Below, piece after piece: positions 15,559-23,092 of a stretch of DNA of 33,480 nt. The DNA is from an uncultured Erysipelotrichaceae bacterium (GTDB lineage Bacteria > Bacillota_I > Bacilli_A > Erysipelotrichales > Erysipelotrichaceae). Numbering within the stretch: the stretch's first letter is position 1; each line of letters opens with the position of its first letter. A program made the position numbers and the translations under genes. Location: NCBI GenBank assembly GCA_902793635.1, contig CADBEA010000023.1, forward strand, positions 1 through 33,480. The letters run 5' to 3'. Under the pieces are notes generated by a model. That model was not told the DNA's origin. It searched no databases and saw only the letters and a list, made by a program, of their open reading frames with translations.

Positions 15559-17049
15559 TCAGTCTTCTTTCGGTGCCCGGTCATAGCACACTGTCATGGC
15601 AGCGATTTTGCTGGCAAGCCGTTTGTCGAAGGTCTTCTTACTGTAGCGCCACTGCCAGTTGAAGCCCAGCGTGGACGGTGTATTGATACGGCCTTCACTG
15701 CCGATACCCAGAAGATCCTGCATGGTAATGATCGCGACATCCGCGCAGCTCATATAGGCAGCTCTGATAAAGCCCCAGTTGTATCCTTCCTTCTGATCCA
15801 GATGCAAATACTCTTTCGCCTGACTGACAACTTCCGGATCCGAGCTGTTCAGCCAGCCCAGAACGGTATCGTTATCATGGGTTCCGACATAGACGATACT
15901 GTTCTTCACATGGTTATGCGGCAGATACTCATTGTCCGTCCGGCCGTCAAAGGCAAACTGCAGAACCTTCATGCCGGGATAGCCGGTCTCCGCCAGCATT
16001 TTGTAAACAGCCGGAGTCAGCACACCGAGATCTTCGGCGATGATTTCCTGCTTGCCGAGAATGTTTTCGATTGCCTTGAACATGCCGGCACCCGGTCCTT
16101 TTTTCCATTTGCCGTTTTTGGCTGTCGTATCGCCGGCCGGAATCGCAAAGTAGGATTCAAAGCCGCGGAAGTGGTCAATACGCAGCACATCATAGAAACG
16201 AAGCTGCTGGGCAATACGGCTGAACCACCAGCTGTAATTGTCCTTCTTCATCTTCTTCCAGTCATACAGAGGATTGCCCCATAACTGTCCGTCCTCAGAG
16301 AACGCATCCGGCGGTACACCGGCAACCTCTTTCGGTCTTCCGTAGCGGTTCAGCTGGAACTGATCGGCAGACGCCCAGACATCAGCACTGTCCTTCGCGG
16401 CATAGATCGGCAGATCACCAATGATCTTAATCCCCTTTTCATTGGCATACTGTTTCATTCTGTGCCACTGATCGAAGAACATGAACTGCACCGCTTCATA
16501 GAACAGAACGTCGTCATGCAGTCTTTCTTTTTCAAACCAGACTTCCGTCTCTTCCCGCCTGCGGAGCGGTTCCGGCCATTTTTCCAGGGCAATGCCGCCG
16601 AGACTGTCTTTGATTGCCATATACAAAGCATAATCCTGCAGCCACTTCTCTTCTTTTTCAATGAATGTCTGCAGTTCGCTGAATCTGGTTTTGATCAGCC
16701 GTTTGGCAGCTTTGCGCAGGACTGTAAAACGGCTGTTGTAGACCGCTTCATAATCCACATATTCAGGATTGTCGCCCCACGGCAGTTTGCGATACTCGCT
16801 CTTTTTCAGCAGTCCCTGCTCGGCAAGATCGTCCAGATCGATCATATACGGATTGCCGGCATACGAAGAAAACGAAGAATACGGTGAGTCTCCGTAACCG
16901 GTCGGACCGATCGGCAGAATCTGCCAGTAGGTCTGTTTCGCTTCCACCAGGAAATCGACGAAGTCTCTTGCGCTCTTTCCCATCGTTCCGATACCATACG
17001 GAGATGGCAGAGATGTAATCGGCAATAAAATACCTGCACTGCGTTTCAT
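15559..17049 (-). CDS. malQ: 4-alpha-glucanotransferase (amylomaltase, GH77)
   Basis: About 496 residues. Transfers alpha-1,4-glucan segments between maltodextrins in glycogen or maltose metabolism. GH77 hallmarks: LLPITSLPSPYGIGTMG at the start, GDSPYSSFSSYAGNP, the nucleophile region LRIDHFRGFESYF, the acid/base AEDLG, and the third carboxylate in GTHDNDTVLGW. ATG 17049 is favoured since AAGGAG (17058-17063) is 8 bp away; the upstream GTG and ATG codons at 17058 and 17055 overlap or crowd that site. Cytosolic. Confidence 0.95.
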   Translation of the reverse strand: MKRSAGILLPITSLPSPYGIGTMGKSARDFVDFLVEAKQTYWQILPIGPTGYGDSPYSSFSSYAGNPYMIDLDDLAEQGLLKKSEYRKLPWGDNPEYVDYEAVYNSRFTVLRKAAKRLIKTRFSELQTFIEKEEKWLQDYALYMAIKDSLGGIALEKWPEPLRRREETEVWFEKERLHDDVLFYEAVQFMFFDQWHRMKQYANEKGIKIIGDLPIYAAKDSADVWASADQFQLNRYGRPKEVAGVPPDAFSEDGQLWGNPLYDWKKMKKDNYSWWFSRIAQQLRFYDVLRIDHFRGFESYFAIPAGDTTAKNGKWKKGPGAGMFKAIENILGKQEIIAEDLGVLTPAVYKMLAETGYPGMKVLQFAFDGRTDNEYLPHNHVKNSIVYVGTHDNDTVLGWLNSSDPEVVSQAKEYLHLDQKEGYNWGFIRAAYMSCADVAIITMQDLLGIGSEGRINTPSTLGFNWQWRYSKKTFDKRLASKIAAMTVCYDRAPKED

Positions 17050-17076
17050 AGTCATCACTCCTTGTATAACTCTTAT

Positions 17077-17673
17077 TCAGCGGACATAATCAAGCATCCG
17101 TTTCGGCGCACCGTCAGTAAAATCAACATCTTCTTTTTTGCCTGCTTCCATGCATTTCAGCAGCCAGGTCATCTGGGAAACGACAACGGACAGCACTTCG
17201 TAACTGCCAGCTTCGTCATAGATCACATGTCCCTGCTGTACATAAGCGGCCGGCATATTCGCCATACTGAAATATGCCATTACAGCTGCTGTCGCGGACG
17301 CATCTGTCCGGCGGCGGCTGTACAATACTGTACTGGCCGGTTTTCTTGCCAGGGCGGCTGTTCCGGCATGGAACAGTCTTTCCAGAAAACTGCTGCACTT
17401 TTCATTCAGTTTTCCATACAGGATCTCACCGCCGACAACGATACCGTCGCAGTCTGCCATCTGTCGGATGACTGTATTTACTTCATCATCAAAAATGCAT
17501 TTTCCCGCTCTGTAGCATTTTCCACAGGCGACACATCCTTTCAGTGAATCATTTTCAATACAGATTTCGGATACTTCGATCCCCTTATCCGCAAACAGCT
17601 GTTTCAGCCACTGCATAGATTCTTTCAGAAGAGGATTCTGTCCGGAATCCATAATGATTGCCAGTACTTTCAT
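17077..17673 (-). CDS. Flavodoxin-like NAD(P)H-dependent FMN oxidoreductase / iron-sulfur flavoprotein family
   Basis: 198 residues of flavodoxin fold: MKVLAIIMDSGQNPLLKESMQWL is the phosphate-binding first strand and loop. GCVACGKCYRAGKCIFDD (about 46-63) is the cysteine motif of iron-sulfur flavoprotein/FMN reductase relatives, and GIVVGGEILYGKLNEKCSSFLERL is the FMN-binding middle segment. Substrate unknown; such proteins reduce quinones, nitro compounds or ferric chelates. It precedes malQ on the same strand with a 27-bp gap, but malQ has its own strong ribosome site, so a functional link is not implied. Confidence 0.8.
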   Translation of the reverse strand: MKVLAIIMDSGQNPLLKESMQWLKQLFADKGIEVSEICIENDSLKGCVACGKCYRAGKCIFDDEVNTVIRQMADCDGIVVGGEILYGKLNEKCSSFLERLFHAGTAALARKPASTVLYSRRRTDASATAAVMAYFSMANMPAAYVQQGHVIYDEAGSYEVLSVVVSQMTWLLKCMEAGKKEDVDFTDGAPKRMLDYVR

Positions 17674-17821
17674 TTATATAATTGTACGTTAAAAACAAAG
17701 GCTTTGCCTGCTATTTTTCAGAAATGTATTTCTTTGTGTTTGCATGAAACCTTATATGTTTTTCATTTTTCCCTTTATTTTTATTTCACGGCGTGGTATT
17801 CTAATTAAGCATCTGAACGAT

Positions 17822-17894
17822 GAGTGCTTAGCTCAGCTGGGAGAGCACTTCCTTGACGTGGAAGGGGTCATGGGTTCGAGTCCCTTAGCGCTCA
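17822..17894 (+). tRNA. tRNA-Val(GAC), integration target
   Basis: A full cloverleaf: acceptor GAGTGCT with AGCGCTC, D arm GCTC...GAGC, anticodon stem CTTCC/GGAAG around TTGACGT (anticodon GAC, valine), and a T loop TTCGAGT. The T stem has a T-T mismatch (17871 with 17885). The mature 3' CCA is not encoded here: after the discriminator A94 the sequence reads C-TTG. The copy of the core at the far end of the element is followed by CCA, so the host's original gene did encode it. A perfect 13-bp terminator follows. Confidence 0.93.
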
Positions 17895-17895
17895 C
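17880..17895 (+). repeat. attL core (16 bp) in the tRNA-Val 3' end
   Basis: GTCCCTTAGCGCTCAC is repeated exactly at 26801-26816; flanking bases differ on both sides. It covers the T-loop edge, the 3' T stem and the acceptor strand of the tRNA, the classical site for tyrosine integrases. Confidence 0.9.
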
Positions 17896-17901
17896 TTGAT
17901 T

Positions 17902-17931
17902 AAAAAAAGCCTTTATTTAAAGGCTTTTTTT
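17902..17931. terminator. Bidirectional terminator after tRNA-Val, supplied by the element
   Basis: Thirteen perfect base pairs (17902-17914 with 17919-17931) around an ATTT loop, with seven A's before and seven T's after. It replaces the host terminator, which is now displaced to 26823-26852. Confidence 0.85.
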
Positions 17932-17936
17932 AACTT

Positions 17937-17992
17937 TTGCCAACAATAAAAGTGTCTTTTTTACCAACAATGTTGGTAAATTTTGTTGGCAA
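17937..17992. promoter_or_regulatory. Left arm-type integrase sites
   Basis: Four 9-10-bp sites: TTGCCAACAA (17937-17946) and TTACCAACAA (17961-17970) face TGTTGGTAA (17971-17979) and TTGTTGGCAA (17983-17992). The same TGTTGGTAA motif recurs near the other end, as expected of the arm sites bound by the integrase N-terminal domain. They overlap the region where the integrase promoter must lie (TG-G-TTATAA near 18000), so integrase may repress its own gene. Confidence 0.6.
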
Positions 17993-18039
17993 GCATATTG
18001 GTTATAAAAAGCCTCCCATGGTATAAAGGAGGTATGGAG

Positions 18040-19635
18040 ATGCCAAAATTAAAAGACACAACCAAGCCAAAAGGCATAAATCGAGTGCACATCAGCCCTA
18101 AAACGAAGCAAAAAGAGTATAAATGCAGTTATCGTTATATGGGCGTTGATGGAAAAATCCATCAAACGGAAACCCCTTGGTGTGCCACACCTGAAGAAGC
18201 ATTAAAAGCAAAAGCCGATGGTTTACGCATGAAAGAAGAGGAACTCAAATCTAAAGCAAAAAGGAAAGAGTCCTCCAAAAAAGGAACTGTTCGGCAGGCA
18301 TTCGAGGAATTTGTCAAAGACCTTGAACGTGAGGCAGATACCACAAATTATCAGGAACAGATCACAGGAAAAATGTCTCTGCATCGTGATGCTAATACCC
18401 TGTTGAATTATTACATTCCTGATGAAATTGGAAGGATCACTCTTAACAAGCTTTCTTCTTCTGACTTTTCAAGATGGCTCACGCTTTTGAATACACAAAA
18501 GAAAGCAATCAGAGGGACTGATTCACGTCTAAGTGGCACGACTGTCAGAAAATATCGCGGGATCCTGCTACGTTTCAATAATTGGCTTGACCAGCAAGGA
18601 TTCTACAAAGATTCAGAAATGGTTGTTCTGACAGAATTAAAACTTTCAAGAGTCAAGATAAAGAAAAAATCAGTCGGAGCCAGGACTGACCGCAACTACC
18701 CTACTTTTGACGAATTCAAGAAGATTACTGATTATTACAAATCAAAGAATCTTGGGCTTTTCTCCAACATGTATTGGTATACCTTTTACACATTTCTTTT
18801 CTATTCAGGAGTTCGTGTATCTGAAGCAATTGCGCTTCGTTGGGAAGATGTCGATTTCGATGCTGAAAACGGTTTGGGTGTAATCACTATCCAAAACGCT
18901 ATTGATGCTCATGAAAACAGAGACACTGTCAATAAACGTGTGTCAAGGAATATTCAGTTTACCAAGAATCAATCATCTATTCGTAAAATCACAATTTGGG
19001 CTGCATACAGACAGCTTTTGATGGATTTCAAAGAAGATTCAATTTACGAATTCCATTACACCCCTGAAGAGATTGAAAAGGCTTATGTATTCCCAAATAT
19101 CACTGCACGTGAACGCGAAAATCGTACTGGTTATCAGCATCATAATAATCTGTTGAGAGAAACCGATAGAGTCTCTAAAGCACTAGGACTCCCAAAATAT
19201 GATAATCAGATGTTCCGACACGCTTGTGCGTATTTCCTTATACTTGACCAAAAACTTTCAGAGGAAGATGTTTACAGATACTTTGGTCATAAGGATTCTG
19301 AAATGCTGAAAAACATCTACGCCAAACTGAATGTAGATCAGAACCTCAAGAAAACCAATCAGTCCCTGAAAGGACTTATCACCAATGAGGACTTTGCTGA
19401 TCCTGCTGTGAGTGAAAATCACAAGCTGAGACTTGAACGACTGAAAGTTGGTGAAACACAGACTGCGCATATCAGCAAAAACAGAATCACTCGTATTTAC
19501 AATCAGATACTGCGCGCAATCGAAAAGAATCAGGATTCATATTATTACAAGGATATGAACGCCGAAATTATTGCAATCATAAAAGCTGAGCACCCCGAAA
19601 TAGAGACTCAGATTAATCTATTAAAGATCAAGTAG
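18040..19635 (+). CDS. int: Tyrosine-type site-specific integrase
   Basis: 531 residues, long for the class, with an N-terminal arm-binding domain, a SAM-like core-binding domain (about 110-230) and a catalytic domain. Box I is YSGVRVSEAIALRWED (catalytic Arg). Box II reads DNQMFRHACAYF: the Arg is present but the usual His three residues before it is Gln. The following YFGHKD and nucleophile NIYAKL are intact. About 100 extra residues follow the nucleophile. ATG 18040 has AAAGGAGG 7 bp upstream; further upstream the frame runs through the arm sites. All its Trp codons are TGG and the stop is TAG. It adjoins attL, as usual. Confidence 0.92.
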   Translation: MPKLKDTTKPKGINRVHISPKTKQKEYKCSYRYMGVDGKIHQTETPWCATPEEALKAKADGLRMKEEELKSKAKRKESSKKGTVRQAFEEFVKDLEREADTTNYQEQITGKMSLHRDANTLLNYYIPDEIGRITLNKLSSSDFSRWLTLLNTQKKAIRGTDSRLSGTTVRKYRGILLRFNNWLDQQGFYKDSEMVVLTELKLSRVKIKKKSVGARTDRNYPTFDEFKKITDYYKSKNLGLFSNMYWYTFYTFLFYSGVRVSEAIALRWEDVDFDAENGLGVITIQNAIDAHENRDTVNKRVSRNIQFTKNQSSIRKITIWAAYRQLLMDFKEDSIYEFHYTPEEIEKAYVFPNITARERENRTGYQHHNNLLRETDRVSKALGLPKYDNQMFRHACAYFLILDQKLSEEDVYRYFGHKDSEMLKNIYAKLNVDQNLKKTNQSLKGLITNEDFADPAVSENHKLRLERLKVGETQTAHISKNRITRIYNQILRAIEKNQDSYYYKDMNAEIIAIIKAEHPEIETQINLLKIK

Positions 19636-19661
19636 GCTTTCTGTACACATTTTTTGTTTTA

Positions 19662-19696
19662 AAAGAGGCATTCGAAGTCAATTCAACGCCTCTTTA
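19662..19696. terminator. Bidirectional terminator between int and the small-protein operon
   Basis: AAAGAGGC (19662-19669) pairs with GCCTCTTT (19688-19695), with flanking A's and T's; genes converge here. Confidence 0.65.
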
Positions 19697-19733
19697 ATAT
19701 TTTAGTTTCCCTAAATAACGAGATAAAATGAAA

Positions 19734-20300
19734 CTAATACTCATAAATAGTGTTATATTTTAGTTTCCCATTCTGATAATACCAATCAAGTTCAGTATCA
19801 TATTGATTATGATCAAAGAAAATCAAAGATTTTACATATAGTTTCTTGTTTTCAATACAGGCATCAATTAGATATGTGTCAGCACCAGAGCCCACTATTA
19901 TAGGAGCATTTACCTCATTATCCCACCTTATAATTGGAACAATATCTTCTACGCTTTCATTGATTTTAGAATCAAATGTATATCTATATATTTCTTTATC
20001 TTTTTGGAAAGTAATAGACGTGAACCCGTATTTATCTATTTTTGTGAACTCATGATTAAAAATAATTTTTGAAAGCATAGTAAAATATTCGTTCAAGCGT
20101 TCATTACAGTGCTCGTTTACTGAACAGTACTCATTATAAATATTTGCGGCAATCACATACTCACCTTGAGCCCAATAAGAATCAGCGGATTGGATATCTT
20201 TGGACTGCTTTTGTGACGAAATGAATAAATAGCTTCCTATCGCAATAACTAGTAGAACTATTATTATTGGGAGAATGCGTTTAAATGTATTTTTGTTCAT
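19734..20300 (-). CDS. Membrane-anchored protein of unknown function
   Basis: 188 residues: a basic N-terminus (MNKNTFKR), one membrane anchor at 8-28, then an extracytoplasmic domain starting SADSYWAQGEYVIAANIYNEYC, which looks like one TPR-like hairpin, followed by a beta-rich part. Not recognised as a known family. It is the last gene of a six-gene minus-strand series, all small and membrane or secreted, in the element's left half. AT-rich codon use; the Trp codons are TGG. Confidence 0.6.
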   Translation of the reverse strand: MNKNTFKRILPIIIVLLVIAIGSYLFISSQKQSKDIQSADSYWAQGEYVIAANIYNEYCSVNEHCNERLNEYFTMLSKIIFNHEFTKIDKYGFTSITFQKDKEIYRYTFDSKINESVEDIVPIIRWDNEVNAPIIVGSGADTYLIDACIENKKLYVKSLIFFDHNQYDTELDWYYQNGKLKYNTIYEY

Positions 20301-20336
20301 ATTATCCTCTAATTACCGTCATATACACACAATTAT

Positions 20337-20933
20337 TTATTTACTTTTAATACATGTATTTATCTGAGGCGATAACAAAATAAAAGGTATAGGAACCAAA
20401 GCACTAAGTATAACGTTCATTATCATCGCTGGAGTCCAGCCAATTAGTAATACAATAGCAGGAACATATCTTAATGCAAATGCAAAAGTCCAAACAATAA
20501 CTGTTATGTAAAGAACTCGATAAGATATGATTTTTTCTTTTGGAATGAATAGATACACAGCAAACGCAAGCACAACAACAAGAACAACCATCTGAACAAC
20601 TTCACCAAGCGAAATCAGAAATGCGTTATAAGAGAAATTGCCAACAGAAACATAATTAATGACTTCTTGAGCGCTGGACATTAGATAACCATGGATAAAT
20701 ACACTATTTATCGCAAACGCTAAACGTGTTGCGAAGTAAATACAAGCGAGCCATGTTCTATGAGGAATCTTTCGAACTAACGACGCCAATAATGCAAGAT
20801 CAACTACGAGATAAACTATATTAGTAATACTACGATTTAATACAGTAAAATATATACACATTACAACATTAAGATACGACAAGACCCAAGCAGCAATCTC
20901 TAAATACTTATTATCGATTTTCAACCGATTCAT
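20337..20933 (-). CDS. Multi-pass membrane protein of unknown function
   Basis: 198 residues with about six hydrophobic helices spread evenly (AAWVLSYLNVVMCIYFTVL, IVYLVVDLALLASLV, VVQMVVLVVVLAFAVYLFI and others). A short RKIPHRTW loop is the only notable polar part. No family recognised. ATG 20933 is preferred because GGAGAAGG stands just upstream; an upstream in-frame start at 20966 would overlap the preceding 33-residue gene. Confidence 0.65.
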   Translation of the reverse strand: MNRLKIDNKYLEIAAWVLSYLNVVMCIYFTVLNRSITNIVYLVVDLALLASLVRKIPHRTWLACIYFATRLAFAINSVFIHGYLMSSAQEVINYVSVGNFSYNAFLISLGEVVQMVVLVVVLAFAVYLFIPKEKIISYRVLYITVIVWTFAFALRYVPAIVLLIGWTPAMIMNVILSALVPIPFILLSPQINTCIKSK

Positions 20934-20949
20934 AAACCTTCTCCATTTT

Positions 20950-21051
20950 TCAACATAAATTGACAATTAAAAAAACGATAGCAATGATCAGTAAAGTAAA
21001 ACCGGAAATGCCCAAAACAGTATAAATTAGAATCTTAGTAACATTATTCAT
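20950..21051 (-). CDS. 33-residue single-helix small protein
   Basis: Short frame beginning MNNVTKILIYTV and consisting almost entirely of one hydrophobic helix (residues 5-31), ending NLC and TGA. It lies between two membrane-protein genes on the same strand, ends 17 bp before the next start, and fills the gap. The ribosome site (AGAGAG, 8-9 bp upstream) is weak. Supported by position and hydrophobic pattern only. Confidence 0.4.
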   Translation of the reverse strand: MNNVTKILIYTVLGISGFTLLIIAIVFLIVNLC

Positions 21052-21081
21052 ATAACTTTATCTCTCTTTGCTTGTAATTGC

Positions 21082-21432
21082 TTAACAAACCACACAGTAA
21101 TAACAAATCGTCCCTATCAGATACGCAATACAATCCCACATGTCCGATGTACTATACCCTAAAAACAACGGCCCGATTCCTTCCCAAACCATCGCGCATA
21201 TTATTGCGACAAATATATAGTGGTATAGTTTATTCAGTTCCGCTCTTCCATTTGCTAACAGTAGTACATTCAAATATGCGCAGAACAGAAATCCTCCCAA
21301 AAAATCGTTGAAATGATTTTTAATAACAACGGATAATATATCATTGCTGTCCAATAATAGTGGTTTTAAGCAAAACCTGTTCAAGATATAAATGAGGAGG
21401 CATAGTAGCCCCCAAGTTAAGTGTTTTTTCAA
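21082..21432 (-). CDS. Small multi-helix membrane protein, VanZ/DUF2809-like
   Basis: 116 residues starting with TTG 21432, since the frame has a TAA just upstream and GAAGGA lies about 10 bp before. Four hydrophobic helices; the C-terminal DMWDCIAYLIGTICYY resembles the D-x-D/A-Y-x-x-G end of VanZ- or DUF2809-like small membrane proteins, but the match is weak. Function unknown. Confidence 0.55.
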   Translation of the reverse strand: MKKHLTWGLLCLLIYILNRFCLKPLLLDSNDILSVVIKNHFNDFLGGFLFCAYLNVLLLANGRAELNKLYHYIFVAIICAMVWEGIGPLFLGYSTSDMWDCIAYLIGTICYYCVVC

Positions 21433-21498
21433 TTATATGCTTTCCTTCAACAACAGTTCATCGCAACAGTATGTAAAATAATGACATATATAACACCA

Positions 21499-21594
21499 TC
21501 ACCCAATTATCATAAAGAGACATAAGCCAAGGAAAACTCCTATAATAATTGTTCCTAAGCCGCTTCCGCCGCTGTTTCCATTATTACTCGTCAT
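21499..21594 (-). CDS. 31-residue Gly/Ser-rich single-helix small protein
   Basis: A near-ideal ribosome site (GGAGGT at 21602-21607, 7 bp before ATG) starts a 31-codon frame: a Gly/Asn/Ser-rich head (MTSNNGNSGGSGLG) followed by one hydrophobic helix (TIIIGVFLGLCLFMIIG). The design recalls small membrane peptides or bacteriocin-like peptides, but no leader or known motif is present. It lies 17 bp after the lipoprotein gene. Stop TGA. Confidence 0.6.
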   Translation of the reverse strand: MTSNNGNSGGSGLGTIIIGVFLGLCLFMIIG

Positions 21595-21611
21595 TGATCT
21601 TACCTCCTATC

Positions 21612-21788
21612 CTATTTTGTTGCATCTTTCCAATGTTTATCACAATAACCATAATGAGAAGTTTTGTGCGTTGCTGGTTTTCCGCAGATAGTACAGTGTG
21701 CCGTATCACCATAGCCTGGAGCATGCCCACTGCAGCCGCAAAGTACCAACTGTAACACCACCATAAATACTAACAGTATCTTTTTCAT
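21612..21788 (-). CDS. 58-residue lipoprotein with a Cys/His zinc-site-like motif
   Basis: Starts MKKILLVFMVVLQLVLCGCS, a lipoprotein signal peptide with lipobox LCGC (Cys19). The mature part of about 40 residues holds CTICGKPATHK and GYCDKHW, a Cys2/Cys-His arrangement resembling a small metal-binding knuckle. First gene of the left small-protein operon, directly after the promoter with the three palindromic operators. Likely lipidated by host Lgt. Role unknown. Confidence 0.65.
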   Translation of the reverse strand: MKKILLVFMVVLQLVLCGCSGHAPGYGDTAHCTICGKPATHKTSHYGYCDKHWKDATK

Positions 21789-21817
21789 GTTTAGCTGACA
21801 CTCCCTTTATGAATAAA

Positions 21818-21888
21818 TTCTAGCGGATTATCCGCTAAATATCAATAGCGGATTATCCGCTAAATATCAATAGCGGATAACCCGCTAA
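21818..21888 (-). promoter_or_regulatory. Promoter of the small-protein operon with three tandem palindromic operators
   Basis: Three 17-bp palindromes, TAGCGGATTATCCGCTA at 21822-21838 and 21847-21863 and the variant TAGCGGATAACCCGCTA at 21872-21888, are spaced exactly 25 bp apart. On the minus strand -35 TTGATA (21841-21846) and -10 TAGAAT (21818-21823) are 17 bp apart, and the first operator fills the spacer. A repressor bound there would block the polymerase. The divergent Xre-type gene 25 bp away is the likely ligand. Confidence 0.78.
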
Positions 21889-21912
21889 GCTATTCTCATT
21901 TTAGGGGATATC

Positions 21913-22128
21913 ATGATTTATCGTAGAATCAGGAATTTAAGAGAAGATAATGATTTAACACAAAAACAGATGGGGGAAATTCTTTCGTGTAGCCAACGAG
22001 TATACAGTAATTATGAGCGTGGCGATTTAGATATTCCTACCGAAATCCTGATTAAATTAGCTGATTACTATGATGTATCGGTGGATTATATTCTCGAAAG
22101 AACAAACAACAAAAAAACACGGCGGTGA
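21913..22128 (+). CDS. Xre/Cro-CI-type transcriptional repressor
   Basis: 71 residues, essentially one HTH_3 domain: IRNLREDNDLTQKQMGEILSCSQRVYSNYERGDLDIPTEILIKLADYYDVSVDYIL. AGGGGA lies 5-6 bp before ATG. It is divergent from the small-protein operon across three 17-bp palindromes, the standard layout of an autoregulated switch. Its 3' end overlaps the tail of the convergent serine recombinase gene. Stop TGA. Confidence 0.88.
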   Translation: MIYRRIRNLREDNDLTQKQMGEILSCSQRVYSNYERGDLDIPTEILIKLADYYDVSVDYILERTNNKKTRR

Positions 22129-22761
22129 TACACACCTTTCTCCTTTATAATTAATAATCAATATGATTAGCTCACCTCTCAAAACTTTCAAATATTTATA
22201 AACTGATTTTCTACTAATCCCGCAGATCCTCGCGAGTTCTGCTTTGTTCATATTGCCAGCGATGTAGGCTGGATAATGTTTATAGAAGACGGCAGGAATG
22301 TCGTCTTTTGTTGTGTGCGGTCTTCCGATTGCTGCACCTTTTGCTTTGGCATTCGCCATTCCGCTGCGGACTCTCGCCCTGATAAGCTGCAGTTCTAATT
22401 CCGCAAACACAGCCGAGATCTGACAAAACGCCGCTGACATAGGATCAAGAACACCTGTCGTGCAATCCACTGTAATAGATCCAACAACCTTGAGACACAG
22501 TTTCTTTTCTTTGACTGTATCGATAATGTCACACAACTGTTTCGTGCTCCTTGCAAGTCTGCTGATCTCTAACGTCATTATGACGTCCCCTTCTTGTGCT
22601 TGTGCAAGGAGTGCAGCTAATTCATGCTTGATAACTGCATCTCCATGCTCGTATTCCACAACAATTTCTTCGCAGCCTGCGGCTTTGAGTTCTCGCACCT
22701 GACGATTTATGTCTTGTTTGTTCTCGTTCGTTGAGCATCTACAGTAGCCAAACACTGTCAT
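22057..22761 (-). CDS. Serine recombinase (resolvase/invertase family) with a foreign C-terminal tail
   Basis: 234 residues. Resolvase catalytic domain: FGYCRCSTNENKQDINRQ (nucleophile Ser near residue 10), GDVIMTLEISRLARS and the E-helix IRARVRSGMANAKAKGAAIGRPHTT. A C-terminal HTH (NKAELARICGISRKSVYKYLKVLR) follows. In the fossil copy at 23837-23934 the same stretch ends with a stop right after KVLR. Here it runs on for about 28 unrelated residues into the convergent repressor gene, so the natural 3' end has been lost at a rearrangement point. The enzyme could still be active. Preceded on the same strand by a 93-residue conserved protein. Confidence 0.85.
   Translation of the reverse strand: MTVFGYCRCSTNENKQDINRQVRELKAAGCEEIVVEYEHGDAVIKHELAALLAQAQEGDVIMTLEISRLARSTKQLCDIIDTVKEKKLCLKVVGSITVDCTTGVLDPMSAAFCQISAVFAELELQLIRARVRSGMANAKAKGAAIGRPHTTKDDIPAVFYKHYPAYIAGNMNKAELARICGISRKSVYKYLKVLRGELIILIINYKGERCVSPPCFFVVCSFENIIHRYIIVIS
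22178..22271. repeat. 94-bp direct repeat, copy 1 (inside the serine recombinase gene)
   Basis: Identical over 94 bp to 23841-23934 in the same orientation; the flanks are unrelated on both sides. The repeat encodes the C-terminal HTH of the recombinase. Homologous or site-specific recombination between the copies would remove a 1,663-bp circle carrying the recombinase, the 93-residue protein and the second repressor. Confidence 0.92.
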
Positions 22762-22783
22762 GCTAACCTCCTAACTAAGAGGC

Positions 22784-23065
22784 TCAGCAGCTGATGCTGA
22801 ACCTCCGACTATAGACCTGTTTCACGTAGTGGTTATACACTTCTTTGTATTCACGCTTGAATGAAGTGCTGTCGAATCTGTTGGACAGGACGCTCGTCCA
22901 TCTGATCACGTAGCCACCAGCGACGAGTTCTTCTGTGTCTCTTTCTTCGCACTCTGCTTTGAGCGTGTCTCTGATTGCTTCTGCCTGAGCCTTGACATCT
23001 TCAAGCAGTGCTTCCCATTCGTTGAGTCTGTTGATCTGTTCGATAATCTGATTAGTAGTCATCAT
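22784..23065 (-). CDS. Conserved small protein of mobile elements, function unknown
   Basis: 93 residues from ATG 23065 (GAGAGGT about 7 bp upstream). Acidic coiled-coil first half (NQIIEQINRLNEWEALLEDVKAQAEAIRDTLKAECEERDTEEL) and a conserved-looking end GGYVIRWTSVLSNRFDSTSFKREYKEVYNHYVKQVYSRRFSIS. I recall similar proteins as frequent hypothetical genes of Clostridia phages and islands, but know no function. Its promoter carries two operators of the divergent repressor. Confidence 0.65.
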   Translation of the reverse strand: MMTTNQIIEQINRLNEWEALLEDVKAQAEAIRDTLKAECEERDTEELVAGGYVIRWTSVLSNRFDSTSFKREYKEVYNHYVKQVYSRRFSISC

Positions 23066-23092
23066 GTTTTTTACCTCTCTATCTTCACCTAT

